A stretch of 64,000 nucleotides of DNA from Formosa sp. Hel1_33_131 (GCA_949499105.1 CATEFX010000021.1:84815-148814); one strand, 5' to 3'. Shown: positions 10,061-21,886, numbered from the stretch's first letter. Notes: generated by a model from the letters alone, not told the origin. Numbers and translations: made by a program.

Positions 10061-10519
10061 TTACTTAAAATTCTTCTTTACACGATCTAAATCACGTTTA
10101 TTATCACGGTCTTTGATGGTTTCCCGTTTGTCAAATAGCTTTTTTCCTTTTGCTAAGGAGATCCTCAGTTTTGCAAACCCTTTATCATTGATGAAAAGTT
10201 TTAAAGGAATAATCGTTAGACCCGAATTTTTCACTTCTTTCTCAAGTTTTTTGAGTTCTTTTTTGTTGAGTAATAGCTTTCGTTCTGCTTTGGGGGCATG
10301 GTTATAATGATTTCCAAAATCATATTCTTGAATGGTCATATTAATCACAAAAAGCTCCCCTCGTAAATTAAACTCACAAAAACTTTCTGCAATCGATGCT
10401 TTATTCTCGCGAATGGATTTAATTTCGGTACCAGTTAATACAATACCAGCGATGTATGTATCTAATAGATCATACGTAAATCGTGCTTTTTTGTTTAATA
10501 TGTTAACGGACTTTTTCAT
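10061..10519 (-). CDS. smpB: SsrA-binding protein SmpB
   Basis: SmpB binds tmRNA and is required for trans-translation, which rescues stalled ribosomes and tags incomplete peptides. The 152-residue length and the sequence are diagnostic: NKKARFTYDLLDTYIAGIVLTGTEIKSIRENKASIAES at the N-terminal oligonucleotide-binding barrel, then KELKKLEKEVKNSGLTIIPLKL and the basic tail GKKLFDKRETIKDRDNKRDLDR. The gene precedes the DUF5686-type gene on the minus strand and may be co-transcribed with it. The tmRNA gene itself was not found in this window. Confidence 0.96.
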   Translation of the reverse strand: MKKSVNILNKKARFTYDLLDTYIAGIVLTGTEIKSIRENKASIAESFCEFNLRGELFVINMTIQEYDFGNHYNHAPKAERKLLLNKKELKKLEKEVKNSGLTIIPLKLFINDKGFAKLRISLAKGKKLFDKRETIKDRDNKRDLDRVKKNFK

Positions 10520-10634
10520 TGAAGGTCAAAACTAAGCAAATTATTAATCGATTGCTAGAGGAGTCTATAATTTATCGGAATTTTAATTGGTAATTTTTCT
10601 AAAATATTTTTTTAGTAACGGTGTATTTCCATAC

Positions 10635-10654
10635 AAAAAAGCAATGCTTTTTTT
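10635..10654. terminator. Short intrinsic terminator downstream of clpB
   Basis: An A-rich/T-rich hairpin (AAAAAAGC-AAT-GCTTTTTT) lies in the 204-base gap between smpB and clpB, about 70 bases past the clpB stop on the minus strand. The symmetric A and T runs would let it work in either direction. The rest of the gap shows no gene. Confidence 0.5.
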
Positions 10655-10723
10655 ATTTCTAAAATTCGCACTGCTTTTTAACTAACTAACCAACACTTAT
10701 AAGACGATGTTTGTTGAGATTTG

Positions 10724-13330
10724 TTACAATTTTTCTGAAATTAAATCACTTTGATTCCTAAAGACCAATTGATTTTCGAAAGCATCTAATAAAATGATAC
10801 TGTTGGAAGTAATGGTTCCTGCCAAAAGTTCTTTACTTAAGGCATTGAGGACTTCCTTTTGAAGGACTCGTTTTACTGGGCGCGCACCATATTCAGGTTG
10901 ATAGCCTTTAGAGGTTAAGTATTGGATAGCCTCTGGCGTAGCGTCAAATGTGATTCCTTGAGTTTCAATAATTTTAGAAATTGATTTGAGTTGTATTGCG
11001 ACAATCGATTCAATATCTTTTTTACTGAGTGGTGTGAATAAGATCGTGTCATCAATTCGATTTAAAAATTCAGGTCTGACCGACTTTTTCAATAATGCCA
11101 AGACCTCTACTTTAGCCGCTTCCATGGCTGTAGTTGAGTCTTTTAGAGTGTCAAACTGCGCTTGAATCAGCTCACTTCCTAAGTTTGAAGTCATGATAAT
11201 AATGGTATTTTTAAAATCTGCTATCCGTCCTTTATTATCAGTTAAACGCCCTTCATCTAAAACTTGTAGAAGAATATTAAAGGTGTCGGGATGCGCTTTT
11301 TCAATTTCATCTAACAACACCACAGAATAGGGTTTACGACGAACGGCTTCTGTTAACTGGCCACCTTCTTCGTACCCCACATAACCGGGAGGGGCTCCTA
11401 TCAATCGGCTGACCGAATGACGCTCTTGATATTCACTCATATCGATCCGAGTTAATGCATTTTCATCGTCAAATAAATAAGCTGCTAAGGTTTTAGCGAG
11501 TTCCGTTTTTCCAACCCCTGTAGTGCCTAAAAACAAAAATGTCCCAATTGGTTTTTGAGGGTTTTGCAATCCAGATCTACTTCGTCGAACTGCGTCACTC
11601 ACCGCTGTGACCGCTTCATCCTGCCCAATAACTCTTTTGTGAAGCTGTTTTTCGAGCGTTAATAATTTTTCACGCTCAGATTGAATCATTTTAGTCACTG
11701 GGATTCCAGTCCATTTGGCAACAACTTCTGCGATATCTTCATAGGTAACTTCTTCCTTTATCAAAGCCGTTGATTGGTTTTTAATCAGCTCTTTTTGGAG
11801 GACTTCCAAATGTTCTTGAGCCTCTTTTATTTTCCCATAACGAATTTCGGCTACGGCCCCATAATCACCATCACGTTCCGCACGTTCTGCTTTGTTTTTA
11901 AACTCTTCAATATCAGATTTAGCTGCTTGTACACGATCTACCAAATCTTTTTCACTGCGCCATTTGGCCTCCAAATCGTTACGCTCTTCTTTAATATTAG
12001 CCAGATCGGCTCTTAAAGATTTGAGCTTAGTTTCATCTTTTTCTCTTTTAATAGCCTCAATTTCGATTTCTAGTTGCCGAACTTTTCGATCCAAAACATC
12101 TAATTCTTCAGGTTTTGAATTTATCTCCATACGTAATTTTGAAGCTGCTTCATCCATCAAATCAATTGCTTTATCTGGCAAAAAACGATTGCTAATGTAT
12201 CGGGTTGAAAGTTCTACGGCTCCAATGATAGCTTCATCTTTGATGCGCACTTTGTGATGTGTTTCATACGTTTCTTTCAGTCCTCTAAGTATAGAGATTG
12301 CACTTTCTGTATCGGGTTCATCGACGATTACTTTTTGAAAGCGACGTTCCAACGCTTTGTCTTTTTCAAAATATTTTTGATACTCATCTAAGGTCGTTGC
12401 TCCAATGGCTCTGAGCTCTCCGCGAGCAAGTGCGGGTTTCAAAATATTGGCGGCATCCATAGCACCTTGTCCGCCACCGGCTCCAACCAATGTGTGAATT
12501 TCATCGATAAAAAGAACGATATCTCCTTCGCTTTGTGTAACTTCTTTGATGACTGATTTTAAACGTTCTTCAAACTCCCCTTTATACTTTGCACCTGCGA
12601 TTAAGGCGCCCATGTCGAGGGCAAAAATTTGTTTATCTTTTAAGTTTTCAGGAATATCTCCTGCAATGATTCGATGTGCTAAACCCTCTGCAATCGCTGT
12701 TTTTCCTGTGCCTGGTTCGCCGATCAGTATAGGATTATTTTTAGTGCGTCTTGATAATATTTGTAAGATTCGCCTGATCTCCTCATTTCGCCCAATCACA
12801 GGATCCAAACGGTTGTCTTTAGCCATTTGATTGAGATTGGTAGCATATTTATTTAGTGCGTTATAGTTGTCCTCTTGGCTTTGTGATGTTACAGAATGTC
12901 CTTTACGCAGACTTTCTATCGCACCTTTAAGGTCCTTTTCGGTCACTCCTTGGTCTTTTAACATTTGTGCAATTGAGGACTTCGAAGCAAAAATTGCAAC
13001 CAGTAAATCTTCGATCGCCACAAACTCACCTCCCGATTTTTTGGCCTCCAAATCAGCCTTTTGAAGCGTCTTAGTCGTCTCTCTCGATAATTTCTGATCC
13101 CCATTGCTCACGGTCGGAAAATGCTCCAATGCTTTATTTAGTAATTGCAATAGCAAATCAAGATTAATATCTAATTTTTTTAATAAAAAGGGGAGGACAT
13201 TTTGATCGATTTCATAAATCGCTTTAAATAAATGTTCATTTTCTATTTGAGAATGTCGGTAGCCCAATGCAATTTGTTGAGCTTGTTGTAGGGCTTCTTG
13301 TGATTTTATTGTATAATTGTCAAAGTTCAT
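10724..13330 (-). CDS. clpB: Chaperone disaggregase ClpB
   Basis: This hexameric AAA+ disaggregase works with DnaK to resolubilise aggregated proteins in the cytosol. The 868-residue protein shows the Clp N-terminal repeats (about 1-145), a first AAA module with Walker A GEPGTGKT near residue 200 and Walker B VLFIDE, and the long coiled-coil middle domain (about 400-520) that separates ClpB from ClpA/ClpC. A second AAA module has Walker A GTTGVGKT near residue 605 and sensor [12 protein letters not shown]. There is no VGF-type ClpP-binding loop, consistent with a chaperone and not a protease partner. It is divergent from the ytxJ-like gene, with 124 bases between them that contain a palindrome. 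Confidence 0.96.
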   Translation of the reverse strand: MNFDNYTIKSQEALQQAQQIALGYRHSQIENEHLFKAIYEIDQNVLPFLLKKLDINLDLLLQLLNKALEHFPTVSNGDQKLSRETTKTLQKADLEAKKSGGEFVAIEDLLVAIFASKSSIAQMLKDQGVTEKDLKGAIESLRKGHSVTSQSQEDNYNALNKYATNLNQMAKDNRLDPVIGRNEEIRRILQILSRRTKNNPILIGEPGTGKTAIAEGLAHRIIAGDIPENLKDKQIFALDMGALIAGAKYKGEFEERLKSVIKEVTQSEGDIVLFIDEIHTLVGAGGGQGAMDAANILKPALARGELRAIGATTLDEYQKYFEKDKALERRFQKVIVDEPDTESAISILRGLKETYETHHKVRIKDEAIIGAVELSTRYISNRFLPDKAIDLMDEAASKLRMEINSKPEELDVLDRKVRQLEIEIEAIKREKDETKLKSLRADLANIKEERNDLEAKWRSEKDLVDRVQAAKSDIEEFKNKAERAERDGDYGAVAEIRYGKIKEAQEHLEVLQKELIKNQSTALIKEEVTYEDIAEVVAKWTGIPVTKMIQSEREKLLTLEKQLHKRVIGQDEAVTAVSDAVRRSRSGLQNPQKPIGTFLFLGTTGVGKTELAKTLAAYLFDDENALTRIDMSEYQERHSVSRLIGAPPGYVGYEEGGQLTEAVRRKPYSVVLLDEIEKAHPDTFNILLQVLDEGRLTDNKGRIADFKNTIIIMTSNLGSELIQAQFDTLKDSTTAMEAAKVEVLALLKKSVRPEFLNRIDDTILFTPLSKKDIESIVAIQLKSISKIIETQGITFDATPEAIQYLTSKGYQPEYGARPVKRVLQKEVLNALSKELLAGTITSNSIILLDAFENQLVFRNQSDLISEKL

Positions 13331-13414
13331 AATGGGTGTTTTTATAGTATGATTGGGTCAATAATCTTACCATATAAACAGTCAAGACAAAATGACACTA
13401 AACCACTTAAATAG

Positions 13415-13429
13415 CTGACTTTTAGTCAG
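13415..13429. promoter_or_regulatory. 15-bp palindrome in the clpB / bacilliredoxin divergent region
   Basis: CTGACT-TTT-AGTCAG is a perfect 6-bp inverted repeat with a 3-base spacer in the shared upstream region of clpB (minus) and the bacilliredoxin-like gene (plus), 26 bases before the latter's ATG. A second, looser pair (GTCA ... TGAC) lies nearby toward clpB. The position suits an operator for a stress regulator, but which protein binds is not known from the sequence. Confidence 0.4.
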
Positions 13430-13454
13430 TTTTGTAATTATTTAAATTTAATTT

Positions 13455-13835
13455 ATGGGAATTTTTAATTCATTATTTAAACCTAAAACCGAAGGCATTA
13501 ACTGGCCAGGTGTCCAACTAGAATCCATGGATCAATTGGAAGCTTTAATTAGCGCTTCAAATACAATACCTCAATTGATTTTTAAGCATTCGACTCGTTG
13601 CAGTATCAGTCGGTTTGTACTATCAGATTTTATGGCACATTTTTCCTATTCGGATACTGAATTTGGCGCCAATTATTTAGACTTGTTAAATCATCGAGAC
13701 ATCTCTGGTGCCATTGCAGAACGCCTTGGCGTTTTCCATCAATCACCACAATTGATTGTGATAAAAAATGGAAAAGCAATTGCACATGCGTCACACGAAG
13801 GGATTAATGAACTTCAACTAAGTCAATTTAAATAA
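13455..13835 (+). CDS. YtxJ-like monothiol bacilliredoxin
   Basis: The 126-residue thioredoxin-fold protein carries the monothiol segment HSTRCSISR (Cys near residue 50) and ends with the fold's cis-Pro strand QSPQLIVIKNGK. This matches the YtxJ family (bacillithiol system redox-active protein), which reduces bacillithiol-mixed disulfides on proteins. Bacillithiol occurs in many flavobacteria as well as Firmicutes. The gene is divergent from clpB and ends 4 bases from the convergent TlpA-like gene, giving a small cluster of thiol/stress functions. The start ATG gives MGIFNSLF, a usual opening for the family. Confidence 0.82.
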   Translation: MGIFNSLFKPKTEGINWPGVQLESMDQLEALISASNTIPQLIFKHSTRCSISRFVLSDFMAHFSYSDTEFGANYLDLLNHRDISGAIAERLGVFHQSPQLIVIKNGKAIAHASHEGINELQLSQFK

Positions 13836-13839
13836 TCGA

Positions 13840-14871
13840 CTAAATACCGAGTTCGTCTAAAAGTGAAATCAGTCCCTCACTCGATGGGCGAGGGGCATCT
13901 GCGTCAATAATATTTCCATTAGGATCTATTAATATAAATCGAGGGATTCCACTAATTTTATAATCTTGTATGAAGTCGGTTTTCCATCCATTTCCTGAAA
14001 ACAATTGAACGCCCGATAATTCTTTTTCACTCACCATTGTTTTCCAAGCTTCGTGGGCTTTCTCTAGCGTTCCACTACGACGAGCATCGTCCACAGAAAT
14101 ACTAATAAACTCAATATTTTTAGCATGGTATTTTGATTCTAATTCTTGTAAAAATGGAATTTCAACTTTACAAGGCCCACACCAAGTTGCCCAAATATCA
14201 ACATACACAAATTTTCCTTTAAAGTCGCTTAATGAACTGACACCCCCTTTATGATTTTCATAATTAGTAAACTCAGGAGAGGCCATTCCTTTAGGAAACA
14301 ACGTTTTCATTCCTTGTTTTTCTAAGAAATATTCATAGTACGATTTACGCATCAATTTTAAATTCTCAGACTGCTCTTCAAAAAAAGCAGCATCCAGTTG
14401 TTTAAACTCATTTTTCAAAGAATTATAGACAACTTCTAAATCATTAAATGATTTTGAAAACTCAGCTTCAGATCCATCAAAAATATTTTGAAGGTATTTT
14501 TCTTGCAGTAGATTATTGGTAATTATGAAATTACTTTTATCGGCACCGTCTCCTTTAAATTTTAAAGTTTCGTCAAAAGCATTGGTGTCTAATGTGAAAG
14601 AAGTTGAGTTGTTATTTTTTAAATAGATCATTCCCACTTCATTACCATCAAAAAAGGTAAAAAGGCCTTCTTTTATATGAAGGGTGTCGCTAAAAGTTCC
14701 ATCATCATTTACTTGAATTTCTTTTTTGTATCCTTCTCTATTGCTGATGGTTATTTTTTTAAACTCATTAAAATTCGTGATTTCTCCAGAGAGCGTCACG
14801 TAGTTTTTAGGCGTTTCTGTACAAGAGCTGAATATCAATATGGATAAAAGTAGCGTAAAAAACGATTTCAT
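13840..14871 (-). CDS. TlpA-like thioredoxin-fold lipoprotein with DUF4369-like N-terminal domain
   Basis: The 343-residue protein begins with a lipoprotein signal peptide (LLSILIFSSC, lipobox Cys at residue 17), so it is anchored on the periplasmic or outer side of an envelope membrane. Residues about 25-120 form a beta domain of the DUF4369 type, followed by a helical spacer and a TlpA/ResA-like thioredoxin domain with the redox motif WATWCGPCK (about residue 230) and the cis-Pro segment ISGIPRFILID. Such proteins reduce or isomerise disulfides in the envelope. It converges with the bacilliredoxin gene with a 4-base gap and no visible terminator. Confidence 0.85.
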   Translation of the reverse strand: MKSFFTLLLSILIFSSCTETPKNYVTLSGEITNFNEFKKITISNREGYKKEIQVNDDGTFSDTLHIKEGLFTFFDGNEVGMIYLKNNNSTSFTLDTNAFDETLKFKGDGADKSNFIITNNLLQEKYLQNIFDGSEAEFSKSFNDLEVVYNSLKNEFKQLDAAFFEEQSENLKLMRKSYYEYFLEKQGMKTLFPKGMASPEFTNYENHKGGVSSLSDFKGKFVYVDIWATWCGPCKVEIPFLQELESKYHAKNIEFISISVDDARRSGTLEKAHEAWKTMVSEKELSGVQLFSGNGWKTDFIQDYKISGIPRFILIDPNGNIIDADAPRPSSEGLISLLDELGI

Positions 14872-14997
14872 GATATTGTAATTTAGTTGAGTTATCTTTC
14901 AAAAGTAAGTTAATCCACTTACTAAATTAATAAATTAACAATTATTTGCATATCTACTGTGGAATGTTCAATTTTGAAACACACAAACACCAATCAA

Positions 14998-16497
14998 ATG
15001 CATATAATAAGTTCGAAATCGTTAAGCTTGCCGGATCTTAGAACGCTTATTCTTGAAGGCTCCAAAATTAAGCTTTCATCTGAAGTTATACAAAAAATTC
15101 AGGAGTGTCGGGAGTATTTAGATCAAAAAATCGCAACGACTTCAGAACCTATCTATGGGATTAATACAGGATTTGGTGCTTTGTGTGATGTTAGAATCCA
15201 TGCCGAAAACCTCACTAAATTACAAGAAAATCTAGTTCGGTCACACGCTTGTGGGATGGGAGATTTGGTGCCAAAACACATTGTAAAGTTGATGCTTTTA
15301 TTAAAAATAAAATCCTTGAGCTATGGTCATAGTGGGGTGCAATTAGCCACTGTTACCCGATTGGTTGCTTTTTATAATAATGATATTTTACCCGTCATTT
15401 ATACCCAAGGGTCTTTAGGAGCTTCGGGCGATCTTGCGCCACTGGCTCACTTGGCATTGCCGCTCATTGGCGAAGGAATGGTTTGGTATAAAGGCACTCA
15501 AAAGTCTACTTCTGAAGTTTTAGAGGGATTTGATTGGCGTCCAATAACCCTTCAATCGAAGGAAGGCTTGGCTTTGCTTAATGGCACACAGTTTATGACT
15601 GCTTACGGCGTACATTGTTTATTAAAGTCTCACAAATTATCCTATATGGCCGATTTGATTGGGGCGTTGTCATTGGATGCTTATGATGGGAGGACAGAAC
15701 CTTTTGACCCTTTGGTGCAACTGGTGCGTCCTCATAATGGACAGATAAAAACGGCGGCTCGTATTCTAAGTTTTTTAGAAGACAGCGACTTAATGAAGCA
15801 GCCGAAACCACATGTTCAGGATCCGTATTCATTTCGATGCATGCCACAAGTTCACGGCGCAACCAAAGACACGCTGTCTTTTGTAAGCAATACTTTTATA
15901 ACCGAAATTAATGCCGTCACCGATAATCCTAATATATTTACTAAAGATGATAAAATAATTTCAGGAGGAAATTTTCATGGGCAACCATTAGCGTATGGGT
16001 TTGATTTCTTAAAAATTGCCATGGCCGAATTGGGTAATATTTCTGAAAGAAGAACCTATCAATTGATTACAGGTTTGAGAGGATTGCCTTCTTTTTTAGT
16101 TGATAAATCGGGTTTAAATTCGGGGCTTATGATTCCTCAATATACGGCTGCGAGTATTGTGAGTACAAACAAACAATTAGCCACGCCTGCCAGTGTCGAT
16201 TCTATTGTCTCTTCCAATGGGCAAGAAGACCATGTCAGTATGGGCGCAAATGCGGCTGTACAAGCGTATCAAATTTTAGAAAATGTAGAACGAATTTTAG
16301 CGATTGAGTTGCTAACTGCTTCTCAGGCATTGTTTTTTAGAACCAAAAAAACATCTCCATTTCTATCTGCGGTCGTTTTTAGTTTTAGATCTAAAATCCC
16401 AAAAGTTACTGAAGATAGAATGCTTCATAATGATATTGTAAAAGCCGTCGACTTTATTCAAACACTTGAACTAGAAAATGATCTTTTGTTCAATTAA
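14998..16497 (+). CDS. hutH: Histidine ammonia-lyase
   Basis: This enzyme removes ammonia from L-histidine to give urocanate, the first step of histidine catabolism, in the cytosol. The MIO cofactor tripeptide Ala-Ser-Gly is visible in GSLGASGDLAPLAH, at about residues 142-144 as in the family, with the conserved YGINTGFG and TDNPNIF segments. I start at ATG 14998 (MHIISSKSLSL, 499 residues); the track's GTG at 14959 would add 13 residues with no family resemblance. The other hut genes are not adjacent, so it is an isolated copy here. A shared terminator separates it from clpC on the other strand. Confidence 0.93.
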   Translation: MHIISSKSLSLPDLRTLILEGSKIKLSSEVIQKIQECREYLDQKIATTSEPIYGINTGFGALCDVRIHAENLTKLQENLVRSHACGMGDLVPKHIVKLMLLLKIKSLSYGHSGVQLATVTRLVAFYNNDILPVIYTQGSLGASGDLAPLAHLALPLIGEGMVWYKGTQKSTSEVLEGFDWRPITLQSKEGLALLNGTQFMTAYGVHCLLKSHKLSYMADLIGALSLDAYDGRTEPFDPLVQLVRPHNGQIKTAARILSFLEDSDLMKQPKPHVQDPYSFRCMPQVHGATKDTLSFVSNTFITEINAVTDNPNIFTKDDKIISGGNFHGQPLAYGFDFLKIAMAELGNISERRTYQLITGLRGLPSFLVDKSGLNSGLMIPQYTAASIVSTNKQLATPASVDSIVSSNGQEDHVSMGANAAVQAYQILENVERILAIELLTASQALFFRTKKTSPFLSAVVFSFRSKIPKVTEDRMLHNDIVKAVDFIQTLELENDLLFN

Positions 16498-16503
16498 GCC
16501 ATA

Positions 16504-16536
16504 AAAAAAGCCCCACAATGTGAGGCTTTATTTTTA
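16504..16536. terminator. Bidirectional terminator between hutH and clpC
   Basis: The hairpin AAAGCCCCACA / TGTGAGGCTTT (one mismatch) is flanked by an A-run on the left and a T-rich stretch on the right. It lies just after the hutH stop and touches the clpC stop on the minus strand, so it can end both convergent transcripts. Confidence 0.7.
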
Positions 16537-19086
16537 AGATTCTTTCGCCTTATTGGGCGATGTTATATTGATTTCTAACTTAGAATCATCTTTACCAATG
16601 TCTAGCGTAATGGTATCGCCTTCATGTACATTAGACTTAATAATTTCTTCGGCGAGAGCATCTTCAACGTATTTTTGAATGGCACGTTTTAGAGGCCGGG
16701 CGCCATACTGTTTGTCAAATCCTTTTTCGGCAATAAAACTTTTTGCTTTTTTGCTCAATTTGAGTGTATACCCTAGTTCCGAAATACGTTCAAGGAGTTT
16801 GCCAAGTTCGATATCAATAATGATATCAATATCTTCTTTTTCTAAGTTATTGAATACGACAACATCATCAATTCTATTTAGAAACTCTGGAGCAAATGCT
16901 TTTTTAAGAGCGTTTTCGATGACGCTTCTCGCATTTGAACTTTCTTGCGATTTTTGTGCCGAAGTTCCAAATCCAACGCCAGAACCAAAATCTTTCAGTT
17001 TTCGAGCGCCAATATTAGAAGTCATAATAATAATGGTGTTGCTGAAATCAATTTTTCGACCTAAGCTGTCTGTTAAAAATCCATCATCTAAAACTTGAAG
17101 GAGCATATTAAAGACGTCGGGATGTGCTTTCTCGATTTCATCTAAAAGAACAACGGCATAGGGTTTGCGTCGAATTTTTTCGGTGAGCTGACCGCCTTCT
17201 TCATACCCTACATATCCTGGAGGTGCCCCTACCAATCTTGAGATTGCAAATTTTTCCATGTATTCGCTCATGTCAATTCTCACTAGGGCATCTTCACTGT
17301 CAAATAATTCTCTGGCAAGAACTTTAGCGAGTTGTGTTTTACCAACGCCTGTTTGTCCTAAAAATATAAATGACCCAATGGGCTTATTGGGATCTTTAAG
17401 TCCAGCACGATTCCTCTGAATCGCTTTCACAACCTTTGAAACTGCTTCGTCTTGGCCAATCACTTTACCGTTAATGAGCTCAGGGAGTTTTGATAATTTA
17501 TTACTTTCTTTTTGTGCAATTCGATTTACAGGAATACTGGTCATCATAGATACTACTTCTGCCACGTTTTCTTCGGTGACCACAATACGGTTTAATTTGG
17601 AATCGGTTTCCCATTTTTCCTGCGCTTCTGCAAGGCTTTTTTCTAAACGTTTTTCGTCATCCCTAAGTTTAGCAGCTTCTTCATATTTCTGTTTTTTAAC
17701 AACCGAATTTTTAGTGGCCTTCACTTCTTCAAGTTCTGCTTCTAATTCAACAATTTGATCTGGCACATTAATATTTGTGATGTGGACTCGCGAGCCGGCC
17801 TCATCCAATGCATCAATTGCTTTGTCAGGTAAAAACCGATCGGTCATGTAGCGATTTGTTAGTTTGACACAGGCTTCAATAGCGGCATCTGTATAATCGA
17901 CATTATGATGATCTTCGTATTTGTTTTTAATATTATTTAAAATCTCAATGGTTTCCTCAACGGTGGTCGGCTCTACAATGACCTTTTGAAAACGACGTTC
18001 TAGTGCGCCATCTTTTTCGATATGTTGTCTGTATTCATCAAGTGTTGTCGCTCCAACACATTGTAGTTCGCCACGTGCTAAGGCAGGCTTAAACATGTTA
18101 GAAGCATCTAAACTTCCGGTGGCGCCACCAGCACCGACAATGGTATGAATTTCGTCAATAAATAAAATGATGTCATCATTTTTTTCAAGCTCATTCATCA
18201 CTGCTTTCATGCGTTCCTCAAATTGACCACGGTATTTTGTACCGGCCACAATACTCGCTAAATCTAAAGTCACGACGCGTTTATTAAATAAGATTCGTGA
18301 GACCTTTCGTTTGATAATTCGAATGGCCAAGCCTTCTGCTATGGCCGATTTGCCGACACCAGGCTCGCCAATGAGTAAAGGGTTGTTTTTCTTTCGGCGA
18401 CTCAAAATTTGAGACACTCGTTGGATTTCTTTTTCACGCCCAACAACAGGGTCTAATTTTCCTTCTTCAGCCATGGCTGTAAGATCTCTACCAAAATTGT
18501 CTAGAACAGGTGTTTTAGACTTTTTGGTCCCTTTCTGAGTTCCACTTTGACCAAATGAACTGTCTTTATCCTCTTCTTTTGGGAGGTCTTCACTCGGAAA
18601 AGATTCTGCTTTTGGAGTACTATCAGTGTATGAATCGTCGTTTGTGATCATATATTTAAATTGTTCTTTTACACCCTCGTAATCCACTTTTAGTTTATTT
18701 AAAAGTTTCGTTGTAGGGTCGTTTTCATTTCTCAAAACACATAAAAGTAAATGTGCCGTATTTATAGATTTACTTTGAAAGAGTTTGGCTTCCAAAAAAG
18801 TTGTTTTTAAAGCACGTTCAGCTTGCCGTGTCAAATGAAGGTTCTTCTTTTCATTGGAAGAAACCATGATACTTGGATTGGCAGGACTCAGAATTTCTAC
18901 TTTGCGACGCAAATGACTCAAATCAACATCCAATGCATTTAAAATATCGATTGCTTTGCCATTGCCATCTCTTAAAAGCCCCAACATAAGATGTTCGGTG
19001 CCAATAAAATCATGACCCAGACGTAGTGCTTCTTCTTTGCTGAAAGAAATTACATCTTTAACTCGAGGGGAAAAATTATCATCCAT
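16534..19086 (-). CDS. clpC: AAA+ protease ATPase subunit ClpC
   Basis: This ATP-driven unfoldase feeds substrates to the ClpP protease. The 850-residue protein shows Clp N-terminal repeats (about 1-145), a charged Ser/Lys-rich linker (about 150-190), and AAA module 1 with Walker [10 protein letters not shown] short middle region holds a UVR-like motif ([21 protein letters not shown]), and AAA module 2 has Walker A GQTGVGKT. The VGF loop (GSGVGFGT) near residue 710, which docks on ClpP, distinguishes it from the ClpB encoded 3 kb away. The 250-base region upstream is shared with divergent gyrA. No clpP is seen in the window. Confidence 0.95.
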   Translation of the reverse strand: MDDNFSPRVKDVISFSKEEALRLGHDFIGTEHLMLGLLRDGNGKAIDILNALDVDLSHLRRKVEILSPANPSIMVSSNEKKNLHLTRQAERALKTTFLEAKLFQSKSINTAHLLLCVLRNENDPTTKLLNKLKVDYEGVKEQFKYMITNDDSYTDSTPKAESFPSEDLPKEEDKDSSFGQSGTQKGTKKSKTPVLDNFGRDLTAMAEEGKLDPVVGREKEIQRVSQILSRRKKNNPLLIGEPGVGKSAIAEGLAIRIIKRKVSRILFNKRVVTLDLASIVAGTKYRGQFEERMKAVMNELEKNDDIILFIDEIHTIVGAGGATGSLDASNMFKPALARGELQCVGATTLDEYRQHIEKDGALERRFQKVIVEPTTVEETIEILNNIKNKYEDHHNVDYTDAAIEACVKLTNRYMTDRFLPDKAIDALDEAGSRVHITNINVPDQIVELEAELEEVKATKNSVVKKQKYEEAAKLRDDEKRLEKSLAEAQEKWETDSKLNRIVVTEENVAEVVSMMTSIPVNRIAQKESNKLSKLPELINGKVIGQDEAVSKVVKAIQRNRAGLKDPNKPIGSFIFLGQTGVGKTQLAKVLARELFDSEDALVRIDMSEYMEKFAISRLVGAPPGYVGYEEGGQLTEKIRRKPYAVVLLDEIEKAHPDVFNMLLQVLDDGFLTDSLGRKIDFSNTIIIMTSNIGARKLKDFGSGVGFGTSAQKSQESSNARSVIENALKKAFAPEFLNRIDDVVVFNNLEKEDIDIIIDIELGKLLERISELGYTLKLSKKAKSFIAEKGFDKQYGARPLKRAIQKYVEDALAEEIIKSNVHEGDTITLDIGKDDSKLEINITSPNKAKES

Positions 19087-19336
19087 AAAAATTCTTTGGT
19101 TAAAATTACAAATTCAAAGGCATTAAATCAAAAACTATACCTCATTTATTTTTCATTAATACAAATGATAGTAAAAACTAATTAAAATCAAAATTTTTGG
19201 AGCTGTATTTATTAACGATTTAGCTTCTTTAAATTGTTGATAAATTTGATTAAAAAAGCCACAGAAATTCGATCAATAATAATTTGAAAAGTAGTATATT
19301 AGCTTGGTTATAAAACATACAAAAATATAGTGTAAA

Positions 19337-21886
19337 ATGATAGAAGGCGAAAAGTTAATCCCCATTAATATTGAAGATGAAATGAAGTCGGCCTACATCG
19401 ATTATTCGATGTCGGTTATTGTGTCTCGAGCACTTCCTGATGTAAGGGATGGTTTGAAGCCTGTTCATCGCAGGGTATTGTTTGGAATGCACGAACTTGG
19501 TGTGAGATCAAACACCGCTCATAAAAAATCGGCAAGAATTGTTGGGGAAGTTTTAGGAAAGTATCACCCGCATGGAGACACCTCTGTATATGACGCCATG
19601 GTTCGTATGGCTCAGGAATGGAGCTTGCGATACATGTTAGTTGACGGACAAGGAAATTTCGGATCGATTGATGGCGATAGTCCTGCAGCAATGCGTTATA
19701 CGGAAGCCAGAATGCGTAAAATATCGGAAGATATGCTTGCGGACATTGATAAAGAAACGGTGGATCATAAATTAAATTTTGATGACACCCTCCAGGAACC
19801 AACGGTTTTACCAACCCGAATTCCAGGACTATTGGTCAATGGTGCATCTGGGATTGCAGTAGGGATGGCGACCAATATGCCCCCTCATAATCTCACCGAA
19901 GTGGTAGACGGAATTACAGCCTATATTGAAAATCCTGAAATAGAAATAGATGAATTAATTACACATGTCAAAGCCCCTGATTTTCCAACAGGTGGAATTA
20001 TTTATGGCTATGATGGTGTTAGAGAAGCGTTCAAAACAGGCCGAGGTCGAGTGGTCATGCGTGCAAAGGCTAATATTGAAGAAGTAAACGGACGTGAATG
20101 TATCATCGTGACCGAAATCCCTTACCAAGTCAATAAAGCCGATATGATTAAGAAAACGGCCGATTTGGTAAATGATAAAAAAATGGAAGGTATTTCTACC
20201 ATTCGTGATGAATCAGATCGAAACGGAATGCGTGTTGTCTATGTCTTAAAAAGAGATGCCATTCCTAACATTGTTTTAAATAAACTCTATAAATATACAG
20301 CACTACAATCGTCTTTTAGTGTCAATAATATTGCGTTGGTAAATGGCCGTCCAGAAATGTTGAATCTGAAAGATATGATTCATCATTTTGTAGAACACCG
20401 ACATGAAGTGGTGGTGCGACGTACTACTTACGAGCTTAGAAAAGCCGAAGAACGCGCGCATATTTTAGAAGGTTTAATTATTGCTTCCGATAATATAGAC
20501 GAAGTCATTGCCATCATCAGAAGTTGTTCGAATGCAGAAGAAGCCCGAGAAAAATTAATAGAACGTTTTAAACTCAGCGAGATTCAATCCAAAGCGATTG
20601 TTGAAATGCGATTAAGACAATTGACAGGTTTAGAGCAAGATAAGTTACGTGCAGAGTACGAAGCGATCATGAAAACGATTGATGATTTAAAAGATATTCT
20701 TGATAAAAAAGAACGTCGAATGATCATTATTAAAGACGAACTTGCTGTAGTTAAAGATAAGTATGGAGATGAGCGTCGTTCTGTGATCGAGTATGCAGGA
20801 GGCGATTTATCAATCGAAGATATGATTCCGAATGAGCAAGTTGTCATTACAATTTCACATGCAGGCTATATCAAACGAACGTCATTAACTGAATATAGAA
20901 CTCAAAATAGAGGCGGGGGTGGACAAAAAGCCTCAACCACACGTAACGAAGATTTCCTAGAACATTTATTTGTTGGAACCAATCACCAGTATATGTTGTT
21001 TTTCACTCAAAAAGGAAAATGTTTCTGGATGCGTGTGTATGAAATTCCAGAAGGAAGTAAAACGTCTAAGGGGCGTGCCATTCAAAATTTAATAAATATT
21101 GAACAAGATGATAAAGTCAAAGCCTTTATTTGTACACAAGATCTAAAAGATGAAGACTATACCAACTCGCACTATGTGATTATGGCGACTAAAAAAGGAC
21201 AAGTCAAAAAGACGTCCTTAGAACAGTATTCTCGACCAAGAACCAACGGAATTAATGCCATCACCATTAAGGAAGATGATGAATTATTAGAAGCAAAACT
21301 AACCACTGGCGAAAGTCAAGTTATGCTCGCCTTAAAATCAGGAAAAGCCATTCGATTTGAAGAAGCCAAAACACGTCCAATGGGTCGTGGTGCTTCAGGA
21401 GTTCGTGGGATTACTTTAGCGCATGATTCAGATGAGGTGATCGGAATGATTGCCGTAGATGATATGGAAAGTAATATCTTAGTAGTTTCTGAAAATGGGT
21501 ATGGTAAACGTTCGAGTTTAGAAGATTACCGAATTACGAATCGAGGTGGAAAAGGGGTTAAAACAATTTCAATCACTGATAAAACAGGTAATTTAGTTTC
21601 CATCAAAAATGTCACCGATGAAGATGACTTAATGATTATCAATAAATCAGGCGTTGCCATACGATTGGCTGTGGAAGATTTAAGAGTCATGGGGCGTGCC
21701 ACTCAAGGGGTTCGCTTAATTAATCTTAAAGGGAATGATTCCATTGCAGCTGTCGCGAAAGTCATGCGTGAAGATGAGGAAGAGCTCGAAGCTAATAACG
21801 ATCAGTCAGATGATGGTAGTACTTCCGAAATCAATAGCGATCAAACAGATGGCACAACTTTTGATAAAAAAGAAGAGGAACAATAA
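19337..21886 (+). CDS. gyrA: DNA gyrase subunit A
   Basis: The A subunit of type IIA topoisomerase breaks and rejoins DNA to introduce negative supercoils together with GyrB. The 849-residue protein has the winged-helix core with catalytic Tyr121 in AMRYTEARM and the QRDR segment [10 protein letters not shown]. In that segment the position equal to E. coli Ser83 is Thr. The C-terminal beta-pinwheel includes a GyrA-box-like [10 protein letters not shown] and is followed by an acidic tail ([13 protein letters not shown]...) common in Bacteroidota. The TPR gene begins 17 bases downstream and is probably co-transcribed. Confidence 0.97.
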   Translation: MIEGEKLIPINIEDEMKSAYIDYSMSVIVSRALPDVRDGLKPVHRRVLFGMHELGVRSNTAHKKSARIVGEVLGKYHPHGDTSVYDAMVRMAQEWSLRYMLVDGQGNFGSIDGDSPAAMRYTEARMRKISEDMLADIDKETVDHKLNFDDTLQEPTVLPTRIPGLLVNGASGIAVGMATNMPPHNLTEVVDGITAYIENPEIEIDELITHVKAPDFPTGGIIYGYDGVREAFKTGRGRVVMRAKANIEEVNGRECIIVTEIPYQVNKADMIKKTADLVNDKKMEGISTIRDESDRNGMRVVYVLKRDAIPNIVLNKLYKYTALQSSFSVNNIALVNGRPEMLNLKDMIHHFVEHRHEVVVRRTTYELRKAEERAHILEGLIIASDNIDEVIAIIRSCSNAEEAREKLIERFKLSEIQSKAIVEMRLRQLTGLEQDKLRAEYEAIMKTIDDLKDILDKKERRMIIIKDELAVVKDKYGDERRSVIEYAGGDLSIEDMIPNEQVVITISHAGYIKRTSLTEYRTQNRGGGGQKASTTRNEDFLEHLFVGTNHQYMLFFTQKGKCFWMRVYEIPEGSKTSKGRAIQNLINIEQDDKVKAFICTQDLKDEDYTNSHYVIMATKKGQVKKTSLEQYSRPRTNGINAITIKEDDELLEAKLTTGESQVMLALKSGKAIRFEEAKTRPMGRGASGVRGITLAHDSDEVIGMIAVDDMESNILVVSENGYGKRSSLEDYRITNRGGKGVKTISITDKTGNLVSIKNVTDEDDLMIINKSGVAIRLAVEDLRVMGRATQGVRLINLKGNDSIAAVAKVMREDEEELEANNDQSDDGSTSEINSDQTDGTTFDKKEEEQ

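Noticed and set aside
14959-14997. GTG start giving hutH 13 extra residues
   Set aside because: The extra residues MECSILKHTNTNQ do not look like the family and the ATG at 14998 gives the expected N-terminus.
10724-19086. ClpB and ClpC as a duplicated pair
   Set aside because: They are separate, ancient AAA+ families: ClpB has the long coiled-coil middle domain, ClpC has the UVR-like motif and VGF loop. Their nearness is not evidence of recent duplication.
19560-19620. Thr at the GyrA position equal to E. coli Ser83 as a sign of quinolone resistance
   Set aside because: Thr in [10 protein letters not shown] appears to be the ordinary state in this group as far as I recall, so it cannot be called a resistance mutation from sequence alone.
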